64,000 bases of DNA from positions 7,874,001 through 7,938,000 of the forward strand of contig NZ_CP109467.1 in NCBI RefSeq assembly GCF_036227325.1. The letters run 5' to 3'. A program made the translations under genes and the position numbers. Position 1 is the stretch's first letter. Every line of letters starts with the position of its first letter. This document shows positions 52,364 through 61,624 of the stretch, in pieces. Source of the DNA: Streptomyces sp. NBC_01465 (GTDB taxonomy: Bacteria; Actinomycetota; Actinomycetes; Streptomycetales; Streptomycetaceae). Below the pieces are notes generated by a model. It saw only the letters and a program-made list of their open reading frames with translations. It searched no databases and had not been told where the DNA came from.

Positions 52364-53287
52364 TCAGGTCGTCTCGCCCGAACCGGATCCGTCCACGGAC
52401 GCGGCCTTGATGCCCTTGGTGATGGTGTCCATGACGGACAGCGAGGGCGCCTTGCTGCTGACGTCGAATCCGGAACGTACGACGACGAGCGTTCCCGAGT
52501 TGCCGGGGGAGGGGAAGGCCAGCGACTGGACGTACCCGTCCTCGCCGGTCTTCGTCACCACCTTCCAGCGGACCAGATAGCCCTGCTGTCCGGCGACCGT
52601 GACGGCCTCGGACTTGAGCTGCTGGTGCGAGGTGATCGCGCCGTAGCTCTTCCCGCCGTACGAAGCCGTGGCGTTGGGGGAGATGTCCTTCTCCGCGGCC
52701 GCCTTGGCCGTGGTGGCCTGGATCTTCCAGGCGAGCGCCGGGGCCGAGAAGACCCCGCCGCGCGAGCACTTCGCGGTGGTGTCCCCGGGGCACTTGTACG
52801 TCCCCGTGGACACTCCGGCGCCGACCTGGCCGGACTCGCCCGTCCACCCGTCGGGCACCGGGATGCTGATCCCGCTGGCGAGGTCGGTGGCGTAACCGTC
52901 CTCGGTCTGAGGCTGCTGCTGCTCGGGTGCCTGGTTGTCACCGCCGCTCGAACCGCCCTGTCCGCCCTGCCCCTCTTGTCCGCCGGGGCCGCCGGGTTGC
53001 GTCGGGGCGGTCGAGGGCGCGGAGCCCGCCCTGTCCGACGCGGTGTTGTCGTTCCCGGAGTCCTTCGTCAGCAGGAAGACACCGCCTGCGATGGCGGCGA
53101 CCACCGCGACTCCCGCGACGACGGCGATTCCCGCGCGCACCCGCCGGCGGGTCAGCTGGGAGGGGGAGAGTTCCATCGGGCGGAGCGCGTCGGTCCACTG
53201 CTCGCCGTCCCACCAGCGCTCCTGGAGGGGTCCTGCACCTGTGTGCCCGGGGTCTGCGTGCCAGCCGGGCGGGCTTGTCTGGGTCAC
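52364..53287 (-). CDS. DUF2510 domain-containing membrane protein
   Basis: Protein of 307 aa. The N-terminal DUF2510 motif is PPGWHADPGHTG with WWDGEQWTDA; a single membrane helix follows (AGIAVVAGVAVVAAIAGGVF). A proline-, glycine- and serine-rich linker leads to an external domain of about 190 residues (GISIPVPDGWTGES). The start GTG 53287 is used, as it puts the motif at the usual place. It is convergent with the gene before it and divergent from the P450. Function of DUF2510 proteins is unknown. Confidence 0.82.
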   Translation of the reverse strand: MTQTSPPGWHADPGHTGAGPLQERWWDGEQWTDALRPMELSPSQLTRRRVRAGIAVVAGVAVVAAIAGGVFLLTKDSGNDNTASDRAGSAPSTAPTQPGGPGGQEGQGGQGGSSGGDNQAPEQQQPQTEDGYATDLASGISIPVPDGWTGESGQVGAGVSTGTYKCPGDTTAKCSRGGVFSAPALAWKIQATTAKAAAEKDISPNATASYGGKSYGAITSHQQLKSEAVTVAGQQGYLVRWKVVTKTGEDGYVQSLAFPSPGNSGTLVVVRSGFDVSSKAPSLSVMDTITKGIKAASVDGSGSGETT

Positions 53288-53360
53288 GGCGTCACGGTAG
53301 ACGCGCTGCGTGAAAAACACATGAGACCGGGCACATTGACAGCCGTGCCACGATGGTTTG

Positions 53361-54587
53361 GTGGAGAGGCATGAGCACGACAGGCTCGACGCGCTGATGC
53401 GCGACCCCTACCCGCTCTACGCACGCGCCCGCACCACCGAAGGCCTGGTCTTCGTGCCCGAACTCGACGCCTGGCTGATCGCCAGGGACGCCGACGTACG
53501 GGAAGTGCTGCGCAGACAGGACGAGTTCTCCTCGGCCAACGCACTGCGGCCCGACGTGCTCCCCACACCCGCCGCACTGGCGGAGTTCGGCAAGGGCTTC
53601 GGCGGCCGGCCGGTCGTCGTCACCTCCGACGGGAGCGCGCACCAGCGATTACGGGCTCCCGTCGTCCAGGGTCTCTCGCCCGCGAGGGTCGCCGGGATCG
53701 TCCCGTACGCGACGGAACAGGCAGAACTCCTCATCGACGAACTGATCCAACAGGACGGCGCGACCGTCGAGCTAATGAGGACATACGCGACAAAGCTCCC
53801 GGGCCGGGTCATCGGCCGACTGATCGGCCTCGACCCCGCAGACGTCCCCGTGGCCGTGCACGGCGGACTCCGGGCGGAGGAGCTCCTCTTCCGCCCGCTC
53901 GACCCCGACGAGCAGATCGCCGCCGCCCGCGACGTCGTCGCCATGCAGCAACTCCTCGACGGCCACCTCCGCGACCGCCGCGCCCACCCCCGCGACGACC
54001 TCGCCTCCGGCCTGCTCGAAGCCCTCGCCCCCGGATCCGGCGACCTCACCCTCGAAGAGCGCCACGCGATGGTCGCGCACCTGCAGAACTTCCTCCTGGC
54101 GGGCCACCTCACCACCACCGCCCTCACCGGAACGACCCTCCTGCATCTGCTCTCCCACCGCGAGCAGTGGGAACGCCTCTGCGCAGAGCCGGAGTTGATC
54201 CCGCAAGCAGTCGAGGAGGCGGCGCGCTACGACACGGCCCTGCAGGGCTTCCGCCGCATCACCACGCGCGCGGTCACCCTCGCCGGCACCGAGCTGCCGC
54301 CCGGCACATCCGTGTTCGTCGCGTACGGTTCCGCCAACCGCGACGCCCTGCGCTACGACCGTCCCGACGTGTTCGACATCACGCGCCGCGGCTCCCGCCA
54401 CCTCGCCTTCGGTCACGGCGTCCACGGCTGCCCCGGCGCACAGCTCGCCCGCGAGCAACTCCGCATCACCGTAGGCCTGTTCACCCGCCGCCTGCCCGGC
54501 CTGCGGCTCGCGGACGAGCCCCCCGCGGAGTTCCGCCCGACGCTGATCCACCGGGCGCCGACAGCCCTGCACCTCACCTGGACGTAA
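53361..54587 (+). CDS. Cytochrome P450
   Basis: Haem monooxygenase of 408 aa. The haem ligand loop is AFGHGVHGCPGAQLAREQL with Cys357, the I helix is FLLAGHLTTTALTGTTLL, and an ExxR-like segment is VEEAARYDTALQGFRR (E-A-A-R). The start is uncertain between TTG 53358 and GTG 53361; I take the GTG. A TTA codon (53649-53651) is present at Leu97, so expression should depend on the bldA leucyl-tRNA if the organism is a Streptomyces. It precedes cobK by 9 bp on the same strand, but a link to cobalamin synthesis is not established. Substrate unknown. Confidence 0.93.
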   Translation: MERHEHDRLDALMRDPYPLYARARTTEGLVFVPELDAWLIARDADVREVLRRQDEFSSANALRPDVLPTPAALAEFGKGFGGRPVVVTSDGSAHQRLRAPVVQGLSPARVAGIVPYATEQAELLIDELIQQDGATVELMRTYATKLPGRVIGRLIGLDPADVPVAVHGGLRAEELLFRPLDPDEQIAAARDVVAMQQLLDGHLRDRRAHPRDDLASGLLEALAPGSGDLTLEERHAMVAHLQNFLLAGHLTTTALTGTTLLHLLSHREQWERLCAEPELIPQAVEEAARYDTALQGFRRITTRAVTLAGTELPPGTSVFVAYGSANRDALRYDRPDVFDITRRGSRHLAFGHGVHGCPGAQLAREQLRITVGLFTRRLPGLRLADEPPAEFRPTLIHRAPTALHLTWT

Positions 54588-54596
54588 CCTCGCCCC

Positions 54597-55349
54597 ATGC
54601 ACGTCCTGATCCTCGGCGGAACGGCGGAGGCCCGGCAGCTGGCAGCCGAGCTCGACCGCCGCCCCGGCCTGCGCGTGACCACCTCACTCGCCGGCCGGGT
54701 CGCACAGCCCCGACTCCCCGCGGGCGAGGTGCGGATCGGCGGCTTCGGCGGCGCAGAAGGCCTCGCGGCCTGGCTGTACGAGCACGGGGCGGACGCCCTG
54801 GTGGATGCCACGCACCCCTTCGCCACCATCATCAGCGCCAACGCGGCCACGGCGGCACGCTCCACGGGCATTCCGCTGATCGCCCTGCGCCGCGCTGGCT
54901 GGGAGGCGACCCCCGGCGACCGCTGGCACCCGGCGGCGGACCTCGCGGACGCGGCGTCGCTCCTGCCCGCGCTGGGCCGCCGGATCTTCCTCACCACGGG
55001 CCGCCTGGGCCTGGCCGCCTTCGCGGAGCTGGACCAACTCCACTTCCTCGTACGGTCGGTGGAGCCCCCGGACCCGCCGCTGCCGCGCGACTCCGAGATC
55101 CTGCTGGACCGAGGCCCGTACACGGTAGAGGGGGAGCGGGACCTGCTCCTTGCCCGCACTGTCGATGTCCTGGTCACCAAGGACAGCGGCGGCCCGGCGA
55201 CCTCCGCCAAGCTCACGGCGGCCCGTCAACTCGGCCTGCCCGTCGTGGTCGTACGCCGCCCGCCCGCGCCTCAAGGGGTGTTGGTAGCGCAGGACGTGTC
55301 AGAGGTACTGCGCCATCTCAGTCCCGGCGCAGCAGATACGTGTCCATGA
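54597..55349 (+). CDS. cobK: Precorrin-6A reductase
   Basis: CobK/CbiJ family enzyme of 250 aa; reduces precorrin-6A to precorrin-6B with NADPH in aerobic cobalamin synthesis. Hallmarks are ILGGTAEARQLAAEL at the N-terminus, VTTSLAGRVAQPRLPAGEVR, and DATHPFATIISANAATAAR with PLIALRRAGWE. The C-terminal half has FLTTGRLGLAAFAEL and VTKDSGGPATSAKLTAARQL. It follows the P450 gene by 9 bp and overlaps the convergent cobF by 32 bp. Other cob genes are not within the window. Confidence 0.93.
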   Translation: MHVLILGGTAEARQLAAELDRRPGLRVTTSLAGRVAQPRLPAGEVRIGGFGGAEGLAAWLYEHGADALVDATHPFATIISANAATAARSTGIPLIALRRAGWEATPGDRWHPAADLADAASLLPALGRRIFLTTGRLGLAAFAELDQLHFLVRSVEPPDPPLPRDSEILLDRGPYTVEGERDLLLARTVDVLVTKDSGGPATSAKLTAARQLGLPVVVVRRPPAPQGVLVAQDVSEVLRHLSPGAADTCP

Positions 55350-56079
55350 TCCACCCCTTGCGGGCCCGCGCCTCGGCCCGCACCTCCTCGATCCGCTCGG
55401 CGACCTCCGACAGCCGCCCGGAGACCAGGATCTCGTCCGCGGTCCCCACATAGGCGCCCCAGTAGATGACCGGGTCCTGCTCGATGTGGTGCCGGAAGGA
55501 CTGATGGGCGTCGAGCATGACGACCACGTCGTCCACCCCCTCGGGCCAGCCCTCCGCCAGCCGCCGGCCGGTGGTGATCTGGACGGGGCGGGCGACCCGG
55601 TTGAGGCCGGTGCGGTGCTTGGCGACGAGAGCGGAGACGCTGCTGATCCCGGGAATCACCTCGTAGTCGAAGGCGACGCCACCGCGCTCCAGGATCTCCT
55701 CGAGGATGCCGAGCGTGGAGTCGTACAGCGCGGGATCGCCCCAGACGAGGAAGGCGCCGCACTCCGCGTCGCCGAGCTCATCGGTGATCATCCGCTCGTA
55801 GATGTCGGCACGGGCACGCCGCCAGTCGTCGACGGCGGGGGAGTACCCCGTACCACCGGCCTTGCGGTCGCGGTCCGGGTCGCGGGCCTCGACGAGACGG
55901 TACTCACGGTCCTGGATGTGTTGTTCCAGGATGTCGTGGCGCAACCGGATCAGATCGGACTTCTCCTCCCCCTTGTCGAGCAGGAAGAAGACATCCGTGC
56001 GGTTCAGTGCCTTGACCGCCTGGATGGTCAGATGGTCGGGGTCGCCCGCCCCGATGCCGATGACATAGATCTTTCTCAC
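55318..56079 (-). CDS. cobF: Precorrin-6A synthase (deacetylating)
   Basis: SAM-dependent methyltransferase of 253 aa that methylates C1 and releases acetate in aerobic cobalamin synthesis. The N-terminus is KIYVIGIGAGDPDHLTIQAV, the first family motif (GAGDPD), followed by DVFFLLDKGEEKSDLIRL. The SAM loop is FLVWGDPALYDSTLGI, and YEVIPGISSVSALVAKHRTG is a typical CobF-type segment. The C-terminus is WIMDTYLLRRD. Its end overlaps the convergent cobK gene by 32 bp. The pair is in the usual actinobacterial neighbourhood, although other cob genes lie outside. Confidence 0.93.
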   Translation of the reverse strand: MRKIYVIGIGAGDPDHLTIQAVKALNRTDVFFLLDKGEEKSDLIRLRHDILEQHIQDREYRLVEARDPDRDRKAGGTGYSPAVDDWRRARADIYERMITDELGDAECGAFLVWGDPALYDSTLGILEEILERGGVAFDYEVIPGISSVSALVAKHRTGLNRVARPVQITTGRRLAEGWPEGVDDVVVMLDAHQSFRHHIEQDPVIYWGAYVGTADEILVSGRLSEVAERIEEVRAEARARKGWIMDTYLLRRD

Positions 56080-56098
56080 CGCACCGAGTCTGCACCAT

Positions 56099-56110
56099 GG
56101 TCATCTGACC
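56099..56110. promoter_or_regulatory. Candidate GntR-type operator before lutA
   Basis: GGTCA-TC-TGACC, a perfect 12-bp palindrome in the 70 bp between cobF and lutA. Its form resembles GntR/FadR-type sites (LldR controls lactate genes in other bacteria), but no regulator gene is adjacent. Confidence 0.38.
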
Positions 56111-56149
56111 TCTTACGGAGGCCGCTGCCATCGGCATATCCTCCGACCT

Positions 56150-56893
56150 ATGCGTGTCGCACTCTTCGTCACCTGCGTCAATGACGCGGTGTACCCGTCC
56201 ACGGGCATCGCCGTCGTCAAACTCCTGGAACGGCTCGGCGTGGAGGTGGACTTCCCACCCGGCCAGACCTGTTGCGGACAGCCCCAGTTCAACACCGGCT
56301 ACCGGCGGGAGACCGAACCGCTGGTGCGGCGCATGGGCCGCGTCTTCGAGGGTTACGACCACGTGGTGACGCCCTCGGGGTCATGCGCGGCCATGGTGCG
56401 CGACAACTACCCGCGGATCGCCCACAAGGGCTCTGACCCGCAGCTTCAGCAGGTCGCGGACACGCTGGTGCCACGGATGTACGAGCTGACGGAGTTCCTG
56501 GTGGACGTGCTGGGGGTGACGGACGTCGGTGCGTACTTCCCGCACACCGTCACCTACCACCCCTCCTGCCACGGGCTGCGGATGCTGGGCCTGGGGGAGC
56601 GGCCGCGCAAACTGCTCGAAGCGGTCAAGGGGCTGGAGCTGAGGGATCTGCCGGGGGCGGAGGAGTGCTGCGGTTTCGGAGGGACCTTCGCGATGAAGAA
56701 CTCCGATGTTTCGGCGGCGATGGGCGAGGACAAAGTGCGCAACGCGGCTTCGACGGGAGCCGAAGTGCTGTGCGGAGCGGACAACTCCTGCCTGATGCAC
56801 CTCGATGGCCTGCTGCACCGCCAGGGTGCACCCCAGCGCGCACTGCATCTGGCGGAGATTTTGGCGAGTACGGAAGAGGAGCCGCTGGGATGA
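56150..56893 (+). CDS. lutA: Lactate utilization protein A (Fe-S oxidoreductase)
   Basis: Protein of 247 aa with the two cysteine-rich CCG domains of LutA/GlcF-type oxidoreductases: QTCCGQPQFNTGY at about residue 41 and AEECCGFGGTFAMKNSDV at about 173, plus HPSCHGLRML between them. LutA with LutB and LutC oxidises L-lactate to pyruvate. The stop overlaps the lutB start (ATGA), and no Shine-Dalgarno is strong upstream. Divergent from cobF. Confidence 0.95.
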   Translation: MRVALFVTCVNDAVYPSTGIAVVKLLERLGVEVDFPPGQTCCGQPQFNTGYRRETEPLVRRMGRVFEGYDHVVTPSGSCAAMVRDNYPRIAHKGSDPQLQQVADTLVPRMYELTEFLVDVLGVTDVGAYFPHTVTYHPSCHGLRMLGLGERPRKLLEAVKGLELRDLPGAEECCGFGGTFAMKNSDVSAAMGEDKVRNAASTGAEVLCGADNSCLMHLDGLLHRQGAPQRALHLAEILASTEEEPLG

Positions 56894-58308
56894 GTGGGAC
56901 GTATCTGGGGATGCCGTCGTTTCCGGTGGCGGCGCGTGAGGCGGTGAACAACCCGACGCTGCGGGCGAATCTGCGCCATGCCACGCACACGATCCGCGCG
57001 AAGCGGGCGGTGGCGGTGGCGGAGCTCGCGGACTGGGCGTTGTTGCGGGAGGCCGGGAAGCAGATCAAGGACCGCACCCTGCGGCATCTGGACACGCTGC
57101 TGGTGGAGCTGGAGGAGAAGGTCACCGCGGCGGGTGGGGTGGTGCATTGGGCGGCGGATGCGGAGGAGGCGAATCGGATCGTCACCGAGCTGGTGGTGGA
57201 GACCGGGGAGCGGGAGGTGGTGAAGGTCAAGTCGATGGCGACCCAGGAGATCGGCCTCAACGAAGCCCTGGAAGCTGCCGGGATCGCCGCCTACGAGACG
57301 GATCTGGCGGAGCTGATCGTGCAACTGGGCGAGGACCGCCCTTCGCACATCCTGGTGCCCGCGATCCACCGCAACCGGGGCGAGATCCGCGACATCTTCG
57401 CGACCACGATGGGCGAGTGGGGGCGCCCGGCCCCCGACGATCTCACCGACAGCCCCGCTGCGTTGGCGGAGGCGGCGCGGTTGCATCTGCGGGAGAAGTT
57501 CCTGCGCGCGAAGGTCGGCATCTCGGGGGCGAACTTCATGGTCGCCGAGACCGGGACGCTGGTGGTCCTGGAATCGGAGGGCAACGGACGGATGTGCCTG
57601 ACCCTGCCGGAGACCCTGATCTCGGTGGTGGGGATCGAGAAGGTCATCCCCAGCTGGCGGGATCTGGAGGTGTTCCTGCAGACCCTGCCCCGCTCCTCCA
57701 CAGCCGAGCGGATGAACCCCTACACCAGCACCTGGACCGGCACCACCGACTCCGACGGCCCCAAGGCCTTCCACCTGGTGCTCCTGGACAACGGGCGCAC
57801 GGCGACGCTGGCGGACGAGGTGGGGCGCCAGGCATTGCGGTGCATCCGCTGCTCGGCGTGTCTGAATGTGTGCCCGGTCTACGAGCGGGCCGGCGGACAC
57901 GCCTACGGCTCGGTCTATCCGGGCCCGATCGGCGCGATCCTCTCCCCTCAACTGCGCGGCACCCAGAGCGACATCGATGCCTCCCTGCCGTATGCGTCGT
58001 CGTTGTGCGGGGCGTGTTACGAGGTGTGCCCGGTCGCGATCGACATTCCCGAGGTCCTGGTCCACTTGCGGGAACAGGTCGCGGAGAAGGGCGGCAAGGG
58101 CCACCGCCTGGAGAAGACCGCAATGAAAGCAGCCGGGTGGATCCTCAACCACCCCGCCGCCCTCACCGCGGGCGAACGCATTGCCTCCAAGACCCGGGCC
58201 CTGCACCCCAAAACCGTTCCGGGTGCCTCCGCGTGGACGGACAGCCGTGACCTGCCCGCCCTGCCCGAGCAACCGTTCCGCGACTGGTGGAAGAAGAACC
58301 GCACATGA
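56890..58308 (+). CDS. lutB: Lactate utilization protein B (iron-sulfur)
   Basis: Protein of 472 aa. The N-terminal half is the LutB/DUF162-like domain (FMVAETGTLVVLESEGNGRM). The C-terminal half carries two 4Fe-4S motifs, LRCIRCSACLNVCPVYERAG and SLCGACYEVCPVAIDIPEVL. It transfers electrons from lactate oxidation. Its ATG overlaps the lutA stop and its stop overlaps lutC, a fully coupled three-gene operon. Confidence 0.95.
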   Translation: MSGTYLGMPSFPVAAREAVNNPTLRANLRHATHTIRAKRAVAVAELADWALLREAGKQIKDRTLRHLDTLLVELEEKVTAAGGVVHWAADAEEANRIVTELVVETGEREVVKVKSMATQEIGLNEALEAAGIAAYETDLAELIVQLGEDRPSHILVPAIHRNRGEIRDIFATTMGEWGRPAPDDLTDSPAALAEAARLHLREKFLRAKVGISGANFMVAETGTLVVLESEGNGRMCLTLPETLISVVGIEKVIPSWRDLEVFLQTLPRSSTAERMNPYTSTWTGTTDSDGPKAFHLVLLDNGRTATLADEVGRQALRCIRCSACLNVCPVYERAGGHAYGSVYPGPIGAILSPQLRGTQSDIDASLPYASSLCGACYEVCPVAIDIPEVLVHLREQVAEKGGKGHRLEKTAMKAAGWILNHPAALTAGERIASKTRALHPKTVPGASAWTDSRDLPALPEQPFRDWWKKNRT

Positions 58309-58946
58309 ACACCCGCGAGACCATCCTCACCCGCATCCGTGAAGCGGTAGCCCAGGCACCGGAGGTGCCCGAACCGGCCCGCGACTACCTGCCCAGCCAC
58401 ACCCCCAACGACCCGCAAACCCTCGTGAACCTGTTGGCGGAGAACCTCACCGACTACCGGGCGATCGTCCACCACACCTACGAAGACACCCTCCCGGACC
58501 TCCTCAACCAACTCCTGTCCGCCCACGGAACACAGTCGGTGTTGGTCCCGCCCGGGCTCCCGGAACACTGGCTGCAGGCATCCAACGCCCAACAAATCGA
58601 GGACAGTTCAACGCACACCCCCCACGACCTGGATACGGTCGACAGTGTGGTGACGGGCTGCGCGCTGGCGATCGCCGAGACCGGCACCCTCGTCCTGGAC
58701 GCAAGCCCCGACCAAGGAAGACGCCGCATCACCCTCATCCCCGACCACCACATCTGCATCGTCCGCGCCCCCGACCAGATCGTCGCCTCCCTCCCCCAGG
58801 CCATGCCCCGCCTCGACCCCACCCGCCCCCTCACCTGGATCTCAGGCCCCTCCGCCACCAGCGACATCGAACTCGACCGCGTCGAAGGCGTCCACGGCCC
58901 CCGCACCCTCGAAGTCATCCTCCTCAGCAGCCGGTCCGGGGACTGA
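58305..58946 (+). CDS. lutC: Lactate utilization protein C
   Basis: Protein of 213 aa of the LutC/YkgG family (LUD domain). Visible motifs are DSVVTGCALAIAETGTLVLD and RRITLIPDHHICIVRAPDQI, ending GPSATSDIELDRVEGVHGPR. It works with LutA and LutB. Its ATG overlaps the lutB stop as ATGA; the last 23 bp overlap the 3' end of a broken aminotransferase gene on the other strand. Confidence 0.94.
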   Translation: MNTRETILTRIREAVAQAPEVPEPARDYLPSHTPNDPQTLVNLLAENLTDYRAIVHHTYEDTLPDLLNQLLSAHGTQSVLVPPGLPEHWLQASNAQQIEDSSTHTPHDLDTVDSVVTGCALAIAETGTLVLDASPDQGRRRITLIPDHHICIVRAPDQIVASLPQAMPRLDPTRPLTWISGPSATSDIELDRVEGVHGPRTLEVILLSSRSGD

Positions 58947-60310
58947 GTCCGGCAGGATCCGGGTTCCTGTCGCGGTAGGTCTCGTCGGCGGAGGCAAGGA
59001 AAGCGGCGACGTCGGCAGCGTTGGACGAGACGCCCAGGGACACCCGGATCGCCCCTGCCGTAGGCAACCCCAGCTGTTCCAGATAGCCGTCGATCGACCG
59101 GGGCCCGCGCCGTATGGCAGCGCGCATCCGCCGCCCCGTCAGGGCGAACGCGGCCTCGCCGGCCCCGGGATTGAGAAGCAGCCCGTACGCAGCGAAATCC
59201 CGCGCCGCCCGCTGTCGCGCGTCACGATTCGCTCGTCGATGATCCCGCCGTCGGGCCGCAGCAGATTGAGGGCGACGGTGGCCCCGCGCCCCTGCGTGGT
59301 CCTCGGCCCGTACAGCCGCACCATCGGCTGCCCGCCCGAATGCCGCAACGCGCCCGGCCCCGCAAGGAGTTGCCCGGTGAGCGAAGTGACATGGCCGCGA
59401 ACGGCCTCGATGCCAACAGAGCCGATCCACTCCAGCCCGGCGGTCACATCCGGGATCGAGAGGAAATTGACGGTGCCGTCCTCGAATGCGGCCTCGCCGC
59501 CGGCCATGACATGCCACGCGACCTGTGCACTGGCTGCCTGGATGGTCCCACCGGCGAACCACGGCCGCCGCAGCCGGGCGAGGGCCTCGCGCCGGGCGAT
59601 CAGGGTTCCGATCCCTGTCGGATACCCGAAGACCTTGTACCAGCTGACGGCGGTGAAGTCCGGGTGCACCCGGCTCAGATCGAGCGGATGGGCCGGTACG
59701 AATGCCGCAGCGTCCAGCAGCACGTCGTACCCGCGTGACTGTGCGGCGCCGATCCACCCCAGCGGATGCTGCACTCCGGTGAAGTTGCTCTGCGCCGGAT
59801 AGGCGAACAGACCCCGGCCGCCGCGCGGAAGTGCACCGCGCAGAGCCGCTTCGTCGACGCGGAGATCGGGCCCGGCGAGCGGCACGTACACGGTCCGCGC
59901 ATGCCGCGTCCGGGCGTACTCGCGCAGCCCGTTCACCGAGTTGTGGTTGTCGATCGGGAGCACGAGCCGGCTGCCACGCCCGAAGGGATAGGACTCGCCG
60001 ACCAGCTTCATGGCCCCGGTGGCATTGGGGGCGAAGATCACCGCGTACTCGGCGGGATCGGCGCGGAAGTGCTGCAGCACGGCGGCACGCGCCCGCGCGA
60101 CCAGCTCGCCGGAGGCGCGGGACGAGGGATTCTCCGAGTGTGGATTGCCGTAGCAGCCACGGGTCAGGCGCTCGGTGTGCCCCAGCAGTAGGGACCGCGG
60201 TGCAATGCCGGCACCCGTGTGATCGAGATAGACGTGCCGCTCGGCGTCGAGATGCGCGAACTAGGCAGCACGTAACCCGGGAAGTCCCGAAGTCCCGCCA
60301 GATGTCAGTG
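58924..60310 (-). pseudogene. Class V aminotransferase (PLP, MOCOS/cysteine-desulfurase-like), multiple frameshifts
   Basis: The central frame (60080-59139) reads YAVIFAPNATGAMKLVGESY, DVLLDAAAFVPAHPLDLSR and the PLP-lysine region FTAVSWYKVFGYPTGIG. Near 59170 RTGCF-S should be followed by CNPGAGEAAFALTG; a missing G (TGC became TC) shifts the frame, and the C-terminus continues in the next frame to a stop at 58924. At the 5' end the tandem 8-bp repeat GAAGTCCC GAAGTCCC (60281-60296) and a missing base at 60263 (giving TAG before FAHLDAERHVYLDHTGAG) also break the frame. Undoing the changes restores WRDFPGYVLPEFAHLDAERH. The gene is dead unless these are sequencing errors. Confidence 0.8.
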
Positions 60311-60351
60311 AGTTGAGCACCAGCTGGCCCCCTCCCTGTACTGCCCGCAGA

Positions 60352-60837
60352 TTACCCGCCCAGCAGCCGAGGAGCCTCCTGCGCGGCATCGACTCGCACG
60401 CCGTCCGGCGCGTCGAGGCGCGCGGAGAGCTCCCGTGCCCACACGGAGAGCTCTTCGAGTCCGATCCCGTACGGCAGACGATCCTCGTACCCGTCGATCC
60501 ACGCCGCACCTCTCCGCAGGAGTCGCGCCCCGCCCGAGGAATTGCCCCGAGCGGCATGCGTGAGCCCGACGGCGAGCTGCGCCAGCCCACGCCACAGGTC
60601 GCGTTCCACCTCGGGCCCCGACTTCCAGGCGTCCTCGAACACCTCGTGCGCATGGAACGGCATCCCGGCGTCCAACAACCGCTGAGCCTCACGCACCGTC
60701 TCGCCGGGCCCGCGCACGCCCCCTTCGGGCTGCCGCTCGACACCGGCCGCCCCGTACGGCAACGGCCGCCCGAGCCCGTCCCGGGGACGCGCGCTGCGCG
60801 CCCGCCCCTCTTCGTCCCTGTCGCGCTCGTCGTTCAT
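60352..60837 (-). CDS. DUF309 domain-containing protein
   Basis: Protein of 161 aa. The DUF309 signature FHAHEVFEDAWKSGPEVERD lies near residue 60, followed by LAQLAVGLTHAARGNSSGGA with ARLLRRGAAWIDGY, helical-repeat-like. The start ATG 60837 (MNDERDRDEEG) is chosen over one 39 bp upstream by position; no good ribosome site is present in either case. It lies upstream of the broken aminotransferase on the same strand, with 40 bp between. Function unknown; DUF309 proteins are small and probably dimeric. Confidence 0.82.
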   Translation of the reverse strand: MNDERDRDEEGRARSARPRDGLGRPLPYGAAGVERQPEGGVRGPGETVREAQRLLDAGMPFHAHEVFEDAWKSGPEVERDLWRGLAQLAVGLTHAARGNSSGGARLLRRGAAWIDGYEDRLPYGIGLEELSVWARELSARLDAPDGVRVDAAQEAPRLLGG

Positions 60838-60940
60838 CCACCGATTGTCGCGTGTCCCCCGCGAAGTCCGTCGCACGCCTCGATTGATGTATGGTTCTCA
60901 TGCAGGTCAGGCCAGGGGAAACCCCAGGTCAGACAGGCAC

Positions 60941-61014
<74 letters not shown>

Positions 61015-61043
61015 CTAGTTCGAACTATCGAACGTCGCAGCTG

Positions 61044-61069
61044 AAGGGCCGTTTTCGAACGGCCCTTTT
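61044..61069 (+). terminator. Strong intrinsic terminator after tRNA-Pro
   Basis: Arms AAGGGCCGTT and AACGGCCCTT around TTCG, followed by TTC. It has a perfect 10-bp stem with a UUCG tetraloop and a short T run. Confidence 0.85.
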
Positions 61070-61624
61070 CCTGTTGCTCCCACGCTCCCACTGGGAGCGG
61101 ACGGACTGGGAGCACGCTCCCACCGCCCCCATACCGATTCACTCCCACTCACCCCGCTGCACCCATATTCGTTTCCCTGCACGGACGTTCACATCCGTGC
61201 CCGTTTTGTGACCGAGGGTCCCACCCGTCCGGGTGGCTTTCTGGTTAAGGGCTTCCGCTCTTCCGGCAGGTCGCACTCGCTCCCAGTGGGAGTGGGGTCG
61301 GGAGCGACGACCCCATGGCTGGAATCCGAGTTATGGGGCCATGCGAATCCTTGACCCCAGTTCTGATTTCGTCTGGGCGGTATGCCGGTTTTCAGGGTCG
61401 GCCATTGCGGGATGCATCGAGAGGTTGAACGCGGGTGGGAGCGGTTCGGCGACCTGCGGCGACGATGGGGTATTGCGGGGGCGGTTGGGCGTTAGGCGCC
61501 GGCTGCTGCAGGAGATACTGCGCGGTTGAGGGGAATTGGCAGCCCATCAGGCGGGCCAACGGACGCGTGACCCAAGCGCCGGGGCCGGACGTGGGCATGG
61601 AGCGATAGCGGTCTACGTGGGGCC
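61070..61624. repeat. Gene-poor region with a cluster of GCTCCCA palindromes
   Basis: No supported gene in 555 bp; a 98-codon frame at 61233-61529 has no ribosome site or recognised domain. Between 61076 and 61300 are GCTCCCA-C-TGGGAGC (61084-61098), TGGGAGC-AC-GCTCCCA (61107-61122) and CTCCCAGTGGGAG (61280-61292), plus single copies. The motif is the half-site of the CebR box with altered spacing. The region lies between a tRNA and an insertion sequence, so it may be what remains of an integrative element. Confidence 0.55.

Noticed and set aside
54500..54600. Cobalamin riboswitch before cobK
   Set aside because: Only 9 bp separate cobK from the P450 gene; no room for the structure.
61233..61529. 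98-codon plus-strand frame downstream of tRNA-Pro
   Set aside because: No ribosome site, no recognised domain, and composition like noncoding sequence.
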